DNA of 64,000 nucleotides from Pleurodeles waltl (taxonomy: Eukaryota; Chordata; Amphibia; Caudata; Salamandridae), in contig NC_090437.1 in the NCBI RefSeq assembly GCF_031143425.1, forward strand, positions 847,243,978-847,307,977, written 5' to 3'. The notes under the pieces were generated by a model. That model did not search any database, was not told the origin of the DNA, and saw only the letters and a program-made list of their open reading frames with translations. Shown here one piece after another: positions 18,682 through 30,254 of the stretch. The translations under genes were made by a program, and so were the position numbers. How positions within the stretch are numbered: position 1 is the first letter of the stretch; each line of letters opens with the position of its first letter.

Positions 18682-21168
18682 TGTTGGAAAATGGGTTATT
18701 GGTAGGGCAGGTAGGTACCTACACCTAGCAACAAGCCACAAACCTCCACAAAAGTACAGTTAGGTCTCAGTAAATTAATCCCAGCTCTACCCTTGGTAGC
18801 TTGGCATCGAGCGTCAAGGCTTAACTTAGGAGACAAAGTGTAAAGCATTCAAATATCACAAAACAGTAATTAAATAAAACACAGGAAACAGTTTAAAAAT
18901 CCAAAACCAATTTATAAAAATAGCTTATATTTTTATCTTTAAAATGACACAAAAACGATTAAAATCGGTTCAGGGGAACCGGAGATATGAATTTTTAAAG
19001 TATTATTATTTTCTAGCGCATAGAAACAAAAAGCGCCAATCGGGTCATCTGGTTGCACCAGGACCGGGACAAAGTCAAACTTTCAGGCCGACCGCGATGG
19101 AGCCCTGCTCGGATACAGGTCGCGGGAAGCCTCGGTTAAAAAGTTACCTTCTGACTTAGTCTTTATTTTGAAGTTTTTCTTCACCGGGACGAACCTGCCA
19201 GTTGGATCCGACCTCCTGGAGCCCTTGTCCGGATACGCGAAGTCGGTTTCCTCGGTGGTGATTTCTACCTTCGGACTTAGTCGTTTTTTCGAGATGAAAA
19301 TCCTTCGACCGGGGTAAACCTGGATCTTGATCCGACGTCCGTGGAGCCCTTCTCGGATACGATGGCTGGAAGGTCCCGGTCAACTTTTTACGTTCGGACT
19401 TAGTCTTTTTTTCGGATGTTTTTATTGACCGGGACGAACCACGAAGTCAGGCCGGGTCGCGGTTGAGGCAAGCCGGCTAGAATTTCCGCGTCGAGTCGGT
19501 CACTTTATGGAGCTTTTTTCTAAAATTTCTCCAATCTTTTCCAAACTTCTGGGGCTTCACCCAGATGTTCTTTTAAGGTTCTTTTGGGGTCCACAGCTCA
19601 CCCCAAGGGTCCAGAAGTTCTGTGATGGTCCTTGGGAAGTGCGGACTTCAACTCCCAGAGTGCACCTGGCGCAAACTCCTTTTTGGCCACTGGGCAGTGG
19701 TCAGCTGGTCACTTCTTCAGGAGTTGGTGCAGGGGACTCTGGTTAGCAATTTTTCACCTGTAGCAAACAGGGAGTCCCTCCTTGAACCAGTGGAAGCCAG
19801 GCAAAGTCCTTCTTGTGGTGAAGCCCAAGTGTGCAGCTGGTGCAGTCCTTCTGAGTGCAGGTTCCAGGTGCAGGCCAGGGGTCCAGCAGGGCAGTCCTTC
19901 TTCTCCTTGTAGTTCTTTCTTCTTGAAATTTGGTGGGGATCTGAGGCGTGGGTGCAGGTCTGCCAGTTTTATCCTTGCTCCTGGGTGAAAAGCAGGGGGG
20001 CCCTGGTTCTCCAATCAGGGACAGGGTCGTCCCCCTGTGATGACCACTTCCTGGGAAGTGTGGCAAAAATCCATCCCAGAAGGCAACAGTCTCTAAAAAT
20101 CCAAAATGGATGAATCTGATTTTTGGAGGAGAGATCTGGCTGAGCCCACCCACTGGTGTGGCTAAAAATCATAAACACACCCCTCTCCTGCCCTCTCCTA
20201 ATCTAATCAAGGGGGCACCTAGCTGTCTGGGGTTGCAGGATGTGGGGGTGTTGCTGGGTGCTCCAGATGTCCTTCTCTGCCTTTGAAGACCAGTTTGGCA
20301 GCCCTCCCCCTTCCTGCCTCACCATCTGCTGAGGGGAGATTCTCTCCCCCAAGCACATTCCTTTGTGTGAAGCCAGGCCACTTCACACCTCATTAAAGTG
20401 GCCTGGCAGAAGCTGCTGCAGGCTGGCCAATCAGAGCACAGCAGCAAAAACAATGCAGAGCTGAAATTGGCAACTTTTTAGGTAAAGTCTAAACTTTTTA
20501 CCTGCACTAGTTATATTAAATCCAACAACTGGAAGTTGTGGGATTTATTATAACAATCAATTTGATACCAAATTCTTGGTATGTAACATTTAAGGAGACT
20601 TTAAAATTTAAAATAAAGTCTGCCCATTCTAGCCTATGAAGGCCATTTACTTCAATGAGGGAAAAACGAATTTGGCTGTTTTTACCTCACCAGGGCTTAT
20701 AAATCTATTTTTATAAAGTCCCTGCTTATAGTTACATGGCACCCAGCCCTAGGGGCACATAGGGCACACCTTAGGGGTGACTTATATGTAAAAATAAGGT
20801 AGTTTAAGACTTTGGAAGTACCTTTAATTCCAAAGTCGAATTTGCATATAACTTTAATTTAAAAGCAGCCAGCAAGGCAGGCTTGCTTTTAAAATGACAC
20901 TGGGCACCCCAGCAATGCACCTAGGTGTGCACCACCTATGCTGTGGTCCCTAAACCTACATGCCCTACCATATACTAGGGACTTATAGGTAGGTTAACTT
21001 AGCCAATTATAATTAGCCTAATTTGCATATCCATTTTACACAGAGCACAGGCCCTGGGACTGGTTAGCAGTACCCAGGGCACCATCAGAGTCAGGAAAAC
21101 ACCAGCATAAAGTGGAAAATGGGGGCAAAAAGTTAGGGGGCCTCTGCAATCAGCCCCAGTTTCTCACA
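18682..21168 (-). repeat. 3' LTR (2487 bp) of young element
   Basis: Downstream LTR on the element strand. Preceded on that strand by a run of nine or more G (about 21170-21181), which is the probable polypurine tract. Followed by the CTGAT target duplication. Confidence 0.92.
19058..19470. repeat. Degenerate ~120-bp tandem repeats in LTR
   Basis: Recurring blocks ACCGGGACGAA or similar at about 19061, 19178, 19300 and 19430, each followed by GGAGCCC, TCGGATAC and GGACTTAGTC motifs. Spacing is roughly 117-130 bp. The same array is in the other LTR at about 24296-24706. Possibly LTR enhancer-type repeats. Confidence 0.7.
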
Positions 21169-21290
21169 CAACCCCCCCCCAGCCCACACGCCCAGGAGAC
21201 TCAGCCCAACCCTGGGAGAGTCTTCCTGGCTTGTTAGGCGAGGAAGACAGTGAAGAAAACTGGCTGTCCCTTTGCAGGGCCTACTCTGCC

Positions 21291-23681
21291 TTATATCCTC
21301 CTGTCAGGGTCACTCCCTCTGGGTAGTGAAGCCATCCCAACAGTAAAAGGACCCAACCCAAACTGAAACTTCCCTCTAGGGGGGTCTTCCTCCTCTCTCT
21401 CTGCCAACTTGGGTAGTGAGGTGCCCACCTCCCCTACTCCTAACTTTGCTAGGGCAAGACCTAGCTTACCCAAAGAGGTCACCCAACACTTGAGCAACCC
21501 CACCATGACCAACAGGGTCAGGGGGCCTACTTTGCTATTGGCCTTGGGGTCTGCCTCCCAGGCCAAGTACAGTGCTGCCAGGAAGGCTAGCACCCAGCAG
21601 AGGCTACTGACAGCTGTCAGTACCCAGAACCACACCCTAAGCTCTCCACTGACAGGTGGCTGAGCTGCTTTAGGGGCATCTTTGGGGTCCTGGCACCCCT
21701 CTTGCTGTCTAGAGTGGGGGGCTACCACCTCCTGTGGCAGACACCCTCCTTCCACTCTCCCTTCTGTCAGTGCAGGGGCAACACCTTGCATCTGGACAGC
21801 TGCCTGACTACTCAGGACTTCCTTGGGGTCAGGTGAGGCCTCACCAGTGCCAACTCTGGGCTCCCCCCCTACTGGGGCAGAAGGCCTTTGGCTTCCTGGA
21901 ACTCTCTTTAAGAGTGGCCTACCCTTCCTTTTCTTCTTTCCTTTTCTTGGGGACCCCTGTCTCCTAACTGTAGGGACTGACTCCCCAGGACTTAGGGTTG
22001 GGGGGGCGCCCTGGGCGACCACCCCATCTGTGACCAGACTCACCTCTGGGAGGTCATTGCCCAGGATACAATCTAGGGGAAGGTCAGCACTGACTACCAC
22101 CCTAATCCAGTCAAGGATACCCTCCCTCTCTAGGGGCACTATGGCTACAGGTTTGGAGGTGACCTCCCCTGTGGCTATCCTGACTTTCTTTGTCTTTCCT
22201 GGGACATTCATGTCTGGGGTCACTAACCGGTCACTCACTACAGTGTGACTGGCACAGGTGTCTCTCAGGCCAGTGGTAGGGATCCCATTCACTTGAATGT
22301 GGTGGAAGTGCCTACTCCCACCCTCAGGGATCACCAGCTTACCATCTGGTCCTGTCTCCCAGCACAATGCTAGGAGGACTTCATCATCTGAGGAATCCTC
22401 CTCTATGGCTACACTGGACAGCCCAGTGCTAACCACCTTCTTTGGACAGGCTGCATCTCCTCTGAAGTGACCTGTCTGCTGACAGTCAAAGCAAGCCCTA
22501 CTGTCCAAGAGCTTTTTTAACCCTGGGTCTCCCTGTCTCTGCATGTCAGAGTGGGAGTGGGATTTACTCTCCTCCTTCTTAGGGTTCTGGGGTACAGAGG
22601 GAGTCTCTGTGGTGGGCTTACCACCTTCCTCCTTAGGTTTTTGGGGACCTGTCCCCCCCTTCTTGGAGTCTCCCCCCTGGGACTTGACAACCACCCTGGT
22701 TCTCAACCACTCATCAGCTGCCTCCCCTAGCTCTCTAGGGTTGGTCAGCTTAGAGTCCACTAGATGCTGGCGTAACCTTTCTTGGATACAATTGGTTAGA
22801 AGGTGCTCCCTCATAATCAAATTGTACAGCCCCTCAAAGGTACTTACCCAGTTGCCCTGTATCCAGCCCTCCAGTGCTTTTACTGAAATGTCCACAAAGT
22901 CCACCCAGGACTGGGTGCTTGTCTTTTGGGTGTCCCTAAACTTAAGCCTATACTGCTCTGGGGTTAGACCAAACTTCTTAGTCAAGCAACTCTTCATACT
23001 GGGGTATGAGTCTGCATCCTCCCCACTCATGGTTAGGAGCCTATCCCTCCCAGAGTTGGGAACTAACTCCCAAAGGAGTGAACCCCAGTACTGAGGCTTG
23101 ACTTTCCTCATCTGGAGGGCCCTCTCAAAGGCCCCCAGCCACTTATCTATGTCATCCCCCTCCACATAGGCAGGAACCACCCCTTTGGGTAATCTGGGGG
23201 CAAAACCCCCACCCAAGGACACCTCAGTTTCTTTCTCGCTGCTTCCATCTTTTTTTTCTTTGCTTGCCCACTTTTTCTTTTCTAGGGCAAGCTTCTCTGC
23301 CTCCAAAGCTATGTAGGCTAGCTGGGCTTCCAGCTCTCTTTCCCTGATGGATGGGTTCTCTCCTCCTGAAAGGACCCTCTTCCTACCACTAGCTTTGGGT
23401 CTGCCCCTAGTGACTGTGTCCAGTGAGGACCGTTCCTCCTCTTCCTCACTTGGGGTCTGATGCCTTCCCTCCCCTGAATGGTTAGAGTTAGCATCTTCCT
23501 CTTTTTCTTCCTCCTCTGGAGCTTCCTCTGTCTCTACCTCTTGGGCCTCAGCCCATGCTGTCAGGGATTTAATTAGGATTTCCTTCCTGAGATTAGTGGT
23601 TGCAGGCAACCCTCTCTCAACACACAACCCCCTAAGCTGGACTACTGTCAGTGTAGGTAGGCTAGCCAGATCAAGCTCCAT
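21291..23681 (-). CDS. Gag/protease-like fusion with SAP-like N terminus and hydrophobic C terminus
   Basis: 796 codons, uninterrupted. About residues 5-45 are SAP-like (LTVVQLRGLCVERGLP). Residues 46-95 are acidic, and 112-137 form a coiled coil (RERELEAQLAYIALEAEKL). About 165-330 form a SCAN-like gag domain (IDKWLGAFERAL, then EQYRLKFRDTQK). A zinc knuckle CFDCQQTGHFRGDAAC has spacing C-2-C-4-H-6-C. Then a retropepsin-like segment with DTCAS where DTG/DSG is expected and ILGNDLP, so catalysis is doubtful. A disordered, basic region follows, then one or two hydrophobic segments near the C terminus (FWVLTAVSSLCWVLAFLAAL, about 25 residues, and a second around LTLLVMVGLL). The last part may be what remains of an env-like ORF after pol was lost. 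It probably forms particles that package its RNA. It is the only gene of the element; the start follows a 236-bp leader. Confidence 0.85.
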   Translation of the reverse strand: MELDLASLPTLTVVQLRGLCVERGLPATTNLRKEILIKSLTAWAEAQEVETEEAPEEEEKEEDANSNHSGEGRHQTPSEEEEERSSLDTVTRGRPKASGRKRVLSGGENPSIRERELEAQLAYIALEAEKLALEKKKWASKEKKDGSSEKETEVSLGGGFAPRLPKGVVPAYVEGDDIDKWLGAFERALQMRKVKPQYWGSLLWELVPNSGRDRLLTMSGEDADSYPSMKSCLTKKFGLTPEQYRLKFRDTQKTSTQSWVDFVDISVKALEGWIQGNWVSTFEGLYNLIMREHLLTNCIQERLRQHLVDSKLTNPRELGEAADEWLRTRVVVKSQGGDSKKGGTGPQKPKEEGGKPTTETPSVPQNPKKEESKSHSHSDMQRQGDPGLKKLLDSRACFDCQQTGHFRGDAACPKKVVSTGLSSVAIEEDSSDDEVLLALCWETGPDGKLVIPEGGSRHFHHIQVNGIPTTGLRDTCASHTVVSDRLVTPDMNVPGKTKKVRIATGEVTSKPVAIVPLEREGILDWIRVVVSADLPLDCILGNDLPEVSLVTDGVVAQGAPPTLSPGESVPTVRRQGSPRKGKKKRKGRPLLKRVPGSQRPSAPVGGEPRVGTGEASPDPKEVLSSQAAVQMQGVAPALTEGRVEGGCLPQEVVAPHSRQQEGCQDPKDAPKAAQPPVSGELRVWFWVLTAVSSLCWVLAFLAALYLAWEADPKANSKVGPLTLLVMVGLLKCWVTSLGKLGLALAKLGVGEVGTSLPKLAEREEEDPPRGKFQFGLGPFTVGMASLPRGSDPDRRI

Positions 23682-23917
23682 GGTTCCCTAGTTTTGTGTC
23701 AACAAAAACTTTTTGCAAAAATTGGAAACAAGAATTTAGAAAAATTACAAAAATTCAATAATTGAAATTAATCCAAATTAATTTAAAAAAAAATTAAAAT
23801 TAAAAATTAAAAACAATTTTTGCACTAGGACAATTTAAAGGATTTTTAATTTGTTTTATCTAAAACTGTAACGTGATATTGAACACAAGTACAGGATCCC
23901 GTCGCTGCTTCCAATTA
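23682..23917 (-). other. AT-rich leader of young LTR element
   Basis: Lies between PBS and ATG on the element strand. A/T-rich, with long A and T runs around 23760-23820. Likely holds packaging signals, but nothing specific can be read. Confidence 0.5.
23892..23915 (-). other. Candidate primer binding site of young element
   Basis: On the element strand, two to three bases after the LTR end CCAACA, the sequence is TTGGAAGCAGCGACGGGATC. TGG followed by a GC-rich 15-mer is right for a PBS. I cannot assign the primer tRNA. Confidence 0.5.
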
Positions 23918-26404
23918 TGTTGGAAAATGGGTTATTGGTAGGGCAGGTAGGTACCTACACCTAGCAACAAGCCACAAACCTCCACAAAAGTACAGTTAGG
24001 TCTCAGTAAATTAATCCCAGCTCTACCCTTGGTAGCTTGGCATCGAGCGTCAAGGCTTAACTTAGGAGACAAAGTGTAAAGCATTCAAATATCACAAAAC
24101 AGTAATTAAATAAAACACAGGAAACAGTTTAAAAATCCAAAACCAATTTATAAAAATAGCTTATATTTTTATCTTTAAAATGACACAAAAACGATTAAAA
24201 TCGGTTCAGGGGAACCGGAGATATGAATTTTTAAAGTATTATTATTTTCTAGCGCATAGAAACAAAAAGCGCCAATCGGGTCATCTGGTTGCACCAGGAC
24301 CGGGACAAAGTCAAACTTTCAGGCCGACCGCGATGGAGCCCTGCTCGGATACAGGTCGCGGGAAGCCTCGGTTAAAAAGTTACCTTCTGACTTAGTCTTT
24401 ATTTTGAAGTTTTTCTTCACCGGGACGAACCTGCCAGTTGGATCCGACCTCCTGGAGCCCTTGTCCGGATACGCGAAGTCGGTTTCCTCGGTGGTGATTT
24501 CTACCTTCGGACTTAGTCGTTTTTTCGAGATGAAAATCCTTCGACCGGGGTAAACCTGGATCTTGATCCGACGTCCGTGGAGCCCTTCTCGGATACGATG
24601 GCTGGAAGGTCCCGGTCAACTTTTTACGTTCGGACTTAGTCTTTTTTTCGGATGTTTTTCTTGACCGGGACGAACCACGAAGTCAGGCCGGGTCGCGGTT
24701 GAGGCAAGCCGGCTAGAATTTCCGCGTCGAGTCGGTCACTTTATGGAGCTTTTTTCTAAAATTTCTCCAATCTTTTCCAAACTTCTGGGGCTTCACCCAG
24801 ATGTTCTTTTAAGGTTCTTTTGGGGTCCACAGCTCACCCCAAGGGTCCAGAAGTTCTGTGATGGTCCTTGGGAAGTGCGGACTTCAACTCCCAGAGTGCA
24901 CCTGGCGCAAACTCCTTTTTGGCCACTGGGCAGTGGTCAGCTGGTCACTTCTTCAGGAGTTGGTGCAGGGGACTCTGGTTAGCAATTTTTCACCTGTAGC
25001 AAACAGGGAGTCCCTCCTTGAACCAGTGGAAGCCAGGCAAAGTCCTTCTTGTGGTGAAGCCCAAGTGTGCAGCTGGTGCAGTCCTTCTGAGTGCAGGTTC
25101 CAGGTGCAGGCCAGGGGTCCAGCAGGGCAGTCCTTCTTCTCCTTGTAGTTCTTTCTTCTTGAAATTTGGTGGGGATCTGAGGCGTGGGTGCAGGTCTGCC
25201 AGTTTTATCCTTGCTCCTGGGTGAAAAGCAGGGGGGCCCTGGTTCTCCAATCAGGGACAGGGTCGTCCCCCTGTGATGACCACTTCCTGGGAAGTGTGGC
25301 AAAAATCCATCCCAGAAGGCAACAGTCTCTAAAAATCCAAAATGGATGAATCTGATTTTTGGAGGAGAGATCTGGCTGAGCCCACCCACTGGTGTGGCTA
25401 AAAATCATAAACACACCCCTCTCCTGCCCTCTCCTAATCTAATCAAGGGGGCACCTAGCTGTCTGGGGTTGCAGGATGTGGGGGTGTTGCTGGGTGCTCC
25501 AGATGTCCTTCTCTGCCTTTGAAGACCAGTTTGGCAGCCCTCCCCCTTCCTGCCTCACCATCTGCTGAGGGGAGATTCTCTCCCCCAAGCACATTCCTTT
25601 GTGTGAAGCCAGGCCACTTCACACCTCATTAAAGTGGCCTGGCAGAAGCTGCTGCAGGCTGGCCAATCAGAGCACAGCAGCAAAAACAATGCAGAGCTGA
25701 AATTGGCAACTTTTTAGGTAAAGTCTAAACTTTTTACCTGCACTAGTTATATTAAATCCAACAACTGGAAGTTGTGGGATTTATTATAACAATCAATTTG
25801 ATACCAAATTCTTGGTATGTAACATTTAAGGAGACTTTAAAATTTAAAATAAAGTCTGCCCATTCTAGCCTATGAAGGCCATTTACTTCAATGAGGGAAA
25901 AACGAATTTGGCTGTTTTTACCTCACCAGGGCTTATAAATCTATTTTTATAAAGTCCCTGCTTATAGTTACATGGCACCCAGCCCTAGGGGCACATAGGG
26001 CACACCTTAGGGGTGACTTATATGTAAAAATAAGGTAGTTTAAGACTTTGGCAGTACCTTTAATTCCAAAGTCGAATTTGCATATAACTTTAATTTAAAA
26101 GCAGCCAGCAAGGCAGGCTTGCTTTTAAAATGACACTGGGCACCCCAGCAATGCACCTAGGTGTGCACCACCTATGCTGTGGTCCCTAAACCTACATGCC
26201 CTACCATATACTAGGGACTTATAGGTAGGTTAACTTAGCCAATTATAATTAGCCTAATTTGCATATCCATTTTACACAGAGCACAGGCCCTGGGACTGGT
26301 TAGCAGTACCCAGGGCACCATCAGAGTCAGGAAAACACCAGCATAAAGTGGAAAATGGGGGCAAAAAGTTAGGGGGCCTCTGCAATCAGCCCCAGTTTCT
26401 CACA
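23918..26404 (-). repeat. 5' LTR (2487 bp) of young element
   Basis: Upstream LTR on the element strand, almost identical to the copy at 18682-21168. Contains a degenerate tandem array at about 24296-24706 and long non-coding stretches. Short open frames appear identically in both LTRs; none has protein-family features. Confidence 0.92.
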
Positions 26405-26647
26405 CTGATTATCTAGAAATGATTAGCATTTGAAAAAAGCTTCTCAGCTACAAACCAAATGTTTGGTTTCTTTGCCATTAAGGAAATTATGAATCCTGTA
26501 ATAATGTGGTTACGATTTGCACTTAAGATTTGGAGGCACTCTTTGAAGAATTGCGAACTGTATATATCAGAATCATACTTTCTAGGATTATGAACTGTAT
26601 TGTACCTATTCAGGAGAGAGGTTAGCGAACCCCTTACTTGCACACTT

Positions 26648-27285
26648 TTTTAAAAAAAACTTTGTTTATTGGTATTTTCATGAAATCATATTATGTTGCC
26701 AAGTACAGAGTTTTATGTACAAGGTACAAATACATGTATAAGCTTTGCAGTTAGCTGAAAAACAATGATACATAATGGCCCTTGTTCTATTAGATACGAA
26801 ATTATTATTTGTCATACATTCTATAGGTCTGTCTTTCATAGTACAGTTCAGCAATTTTGTCTTTTCACTTTTAGTGGGATGTTGCTGACATCAAGGCACA
26901 TATCATTTACGTTAGGAACACATATAACCAATGTTAAGAAAACAAAAATGAAATAGCTAAAGAACAGCGCGCTGGAGTGTCATCTCTGTGTTGTGATGTG
27001 GCTATGGTGCTCAGAGTTACCTAGACTGGTGGGCTAGTGATGTCAGTATTAGTGCAATCATTTCTCTTTGCAGTCTGCTGAGTGGGTCGCGGCCTCGTCA
27101 GTTTGTTCCAGTCCCTGTCCTCCATTAATTAGAGGGGTCAGTGTAGTCGAGTTAGCATCTACCCTGTGATTTCGGTCTCCCACTTCCCAATGCGTTGGTG
27201 TCAGAGCCTCTTCTCATCCCTCAGCCCGTTCTTTACATGCCTCCCCTCTCCTTCTAGTTAGGAGGTGGTTTGATTTGTGCCTGGT
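26648..27285 (-). other. L1 3' UTR and tail
   Basis: AT-rich. On the minus strand ACCAATAAACAAAG near 26675-26660 supplies an AATAAA signal just before a T/A-rich tail that abuts the 17-bp TSD. Confidence 0.7.
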
Positions 27286-30250
27286 TCATTCTCCCCGGGC
27301 ACCTTGGGCCTCAGCAGATTCACGCATCTGCTTCTCCCAGGCCTCTAGGATCTCGCCCCACAATGGGGCAATCGGCCGTGCACGGATTCCCCGAGTCGCC
27401 TCTCTTCTTAATGTATGTAGCTCAGCCCGGGCCCAGTTTGAGACATCCCGTCTCCAGTCTATCAGAGAGGGGCCCCTAGGGGATTTCCAGGCCATTGCCA
27501 TTGCCATTTTTCGCTTGAGCAATCCCAAGGCCAGGTCTATAAACCTGTTGCCCACTTTCCTAGAAGCAGGTCTGGAGTGTAACCCCAGTAGACAGAAGGA
27601 GGGGTCCAAATTCAGTCGTGAGTTCAGTGTTCTCCCCAAGTCGTCTAGTGCACTCCGCCAATATCTCTGTATCTCACGACATTCCCACAGCATGTGGTCT
27701 AAGTCTGCGTGTATTGTACTACATCTGGGACATGGCCTGGGTTCACCTCCATATACTACCCAAAGTCTGTGGGGGGTAAGGTACGTTCTGTGTATGAAAT
27801 TGAATTGGATGTAACGGAGACGCGTGTTGCGTGGTATTCTATCGGGACCTGCCAGTACCCTTCGCCACTCTGCGTCTCTCAGTTCCTTTCCCAGTGTCCC
27901 CTCCCATTTCGCTCTCAACGGCTGCAGGGATTCCTGTGTGCTCTCATTGTGGGCTCAATAAAGTCTAGTAATTAGGTGTGTATCAGTTCCTGTAGTTAAT
28001 AGGAGTTGGAGAATACTGTGCGTTTCAGGCTCCGCGTTCACTGTAGTCCATAGTTCCCTTACAGTGTGTGTTATTGACTGGTGAAGGAGGAATTGGCCTC
28101 TTGGGATTCCATTCTCCTCTACCAGATTTGCGAAGGGACTCAGGACGCCGCCCTGAAAGCAGTCCCCCAGGGTCAACACCCGCCCGGGTTCAGGTCCTCA
28201 TCTGATTCTGCGATGTCGTACTGTTCGGGGCACCCAGAGGCAAGGATGTCAGTTGAACCTCAGGGGAATAGGCCACCGTCGTACCTGTACGTCTCAGGCA
28301 CCTTTTTCAACAGGAGAGGGCCACTGTCAGCATAATATTCCACGCTGGCAATGTAATTCGGGGGTTAATCAACCGTGCCAGTACCAGGTCGCTTCCAACC
28401 TTTCCCCAAACGGTTGTCAGGTCCAGTCGTCCTTCTCCCGCAAACCATCTGGCAACCCACTGGAGTTGGCATGACAGATAATATAATTCAAAATCTGGCC
28501 CTCCCAGCCCTCCCTCAGAAGTGGGGCGTCGCAGGGTGGAGAGGGATACCCGCTGTCTACCCCCGTCCCATAGGAGCTCCCTGAGGAGCACGTTCAGGTC
28601 CCTGAACCAGCTCATCGGTACGTTCACTGGGAGATTAGAGAAGTAATATAGGAGTCGGGCAGCATGATCATCTTGGATAAGGAAATTCGGGCCATCATTG
28701 AGAGCTTACGGGAGCGCCAGAACATCATGCATGATCTCAAAGCTTTAAGCGTCCTACCCAGGTTGCCGTCTCGAAGATCTCCTATGTCATGGAACACTTG
28801 TATTCCCAGGTATTTAAAAGTGTTGGGGGACTATTTGACGTCTATAGGGCAGGTGGAAGAGCGCTCTTCGCCCGCCTTCCAGGGGAAGACATATGTCTTC
28901 CGCCTGTTCAGCTGAAGGCCCAAGGGGCTACTGAATTCCTCAAGTATAGCGAGCGCCCAGGGGATCCCAGACACACCATCCTGAAGGAACATCAGTATGT
29001 CATCTGCATGGAGTGATATGTTATTTTCCACTGGGCCCCACACCACCCGCCTGCCCCACCCCTCCACTCGGAAACGTGCCGCCAGGGGCTCGATAGCAAG
29101 CGCAAACAGCAGGGGGGACAGAGTGCAACCCTGCCTAGTGCCTCAACATATGGGGTAGGCATTCAACACTGTTCTGCCCATTTGCACTCTCACTACAGGG
29201 TGATAGTACAGTAATTCTACCCAGGGCACACATTTCTCCCCCAATCTCATCCGTAGCATCACCGCTCATAGGTAATCCCACCGTACTGAGTCAAACGCTT
29301 TCTCGAGGTCAACTGAGATAAGTGCCGCACCAGGGAGTCTTTCGGTTTGTGGCATGTGGAGAAGTGAGAATAATCGTCTAAAGTTCAGAGAGGTGCTGCG
29401 CGCTGGTATGAAGCCGTTTTGGTCCTCATGCATGAGGTGAGGGATATGTCAGATAATCCGATCCGCCAGGACTTTACTTAGGATCTTGAAGTTGCAGTTC
29501 AGCATGGATAAAGGTCTGGACTCAGACACCGAAGCCTTGCGCGATGTGGTCTTGGGGAGAGGAATCACTAATGCCTCCATCAATGTCTCTGGGAGTACCC
29601 CCTGTTCAAATCCATGCCCGGGGTTTTACCTGCCGCCAACTGTGTAATAGAAGCCTTTACCTCCTCCAGAGTCACCGGGTCCCCCAAGGGATCTCTGTCC
29701 TTAGGGGGCAAGGTATTCAACGGCAGAGACTGTAAATGGGAGCCCAACGAATGTGGTAAGTGCTCTTCCGGCTGTTTATAGAGTGAGGTGCAGTAAAGTT
29801 CAAATGCCGTATTTATTTCAGACGGTGCGTTTACTAGGTCCCCCTCTCTCCCTCGGACGCTAGTGATCGGGGCACCCTCCCCATTAGGTCTCACCAGCCA
29901 TTCCAGCATTCTGCCAGGTCTGCCCTCCTCTGCGTGCAGCGCTGCTAGGTGTGCCTGGTAACTGTGACATCGTAGTCTTTCCTGGGTCTGAACAAAGGAC
30001 TCCTTGACCTCAAGGAGTCTCTGCTATGTGGTCTGATCTGTGCTCTGGGCATTGTCTCCTTCATGAATTATCTTTTCCAGTCAGTTAAGTTCGAGCTCTA
30101 GGGCCCGCCTGATCCCCACTGTCTGTCCCATGCAATAGCCTCGGTCACTACTTTTAAGGTTTCCCATTCTATGTGCTGTGTTGTGGTGGTTCCTTTGTTG
30201 ATACTGATATATTCTAGAAGGTGAGACCTAAGCACAGCCTGATAGACGCT
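27286..30250 (-). pseudogene. L1 ORF2 (reverse transcriptase and C terminus), decayed
   Basis: Fragments in several frames, all minus. 29909-29580 is the thumb-side linker and start of RT (FELYCTSLYKQPEEH, then KASITQLAAGKTPGMD). Around 28990 is the catalytic SLHADDILMFL, where L1 usually has F/YADD. 28627-28307 is an RT/C-terminal segment. 27918-27286 is the C terminus with CPRC...DHMLWEC. Multiple frameshifts separate them. The N-terminal endonuclease is missing. RT would prime on nicked target DNA; this copy is inactive. Confidence 0.85.
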
Positions 30251-30254
30251 CACC

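Larger units (their letters stand above)
18682..26404 (-). mobile_element. Young RT-less long-LTR retrotransposon
   Basis: LTRs at 18682-21168 and 23918-26404, each 2487 bp, flanked by a perfect CTGAT TSD (18677-18681 and 26405-26409). Element strand is minus: LTRs start TGTGAGAAACTGG and end CATTTTCCAACA. Only two LTR differences were noticed (A/C near 19430 versus 24660; A/C near 20812 versus 26048), so the insertion is recent. The 2.75-kb interior encodes a single 796-codon protein with gag and protease-like parts; RT, RNase H and integrase are absent. It must have moved in trans, presumably by an autonomous relative. Confidence 0.92.

Noticed and set aside
19743..20153. 136-codon frame in the LTR, repeated at 24979-25389
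   Set aside because: Identical because the LTRs are identical. No family features, and it lies in non-coding LTR sequence.
27275..27814. 179-codon plus-strand frame
   Set aside because: Shadow of the L1 ORF2 C terminus, which is on the minus strand and carries the recognisable cysteine motif.
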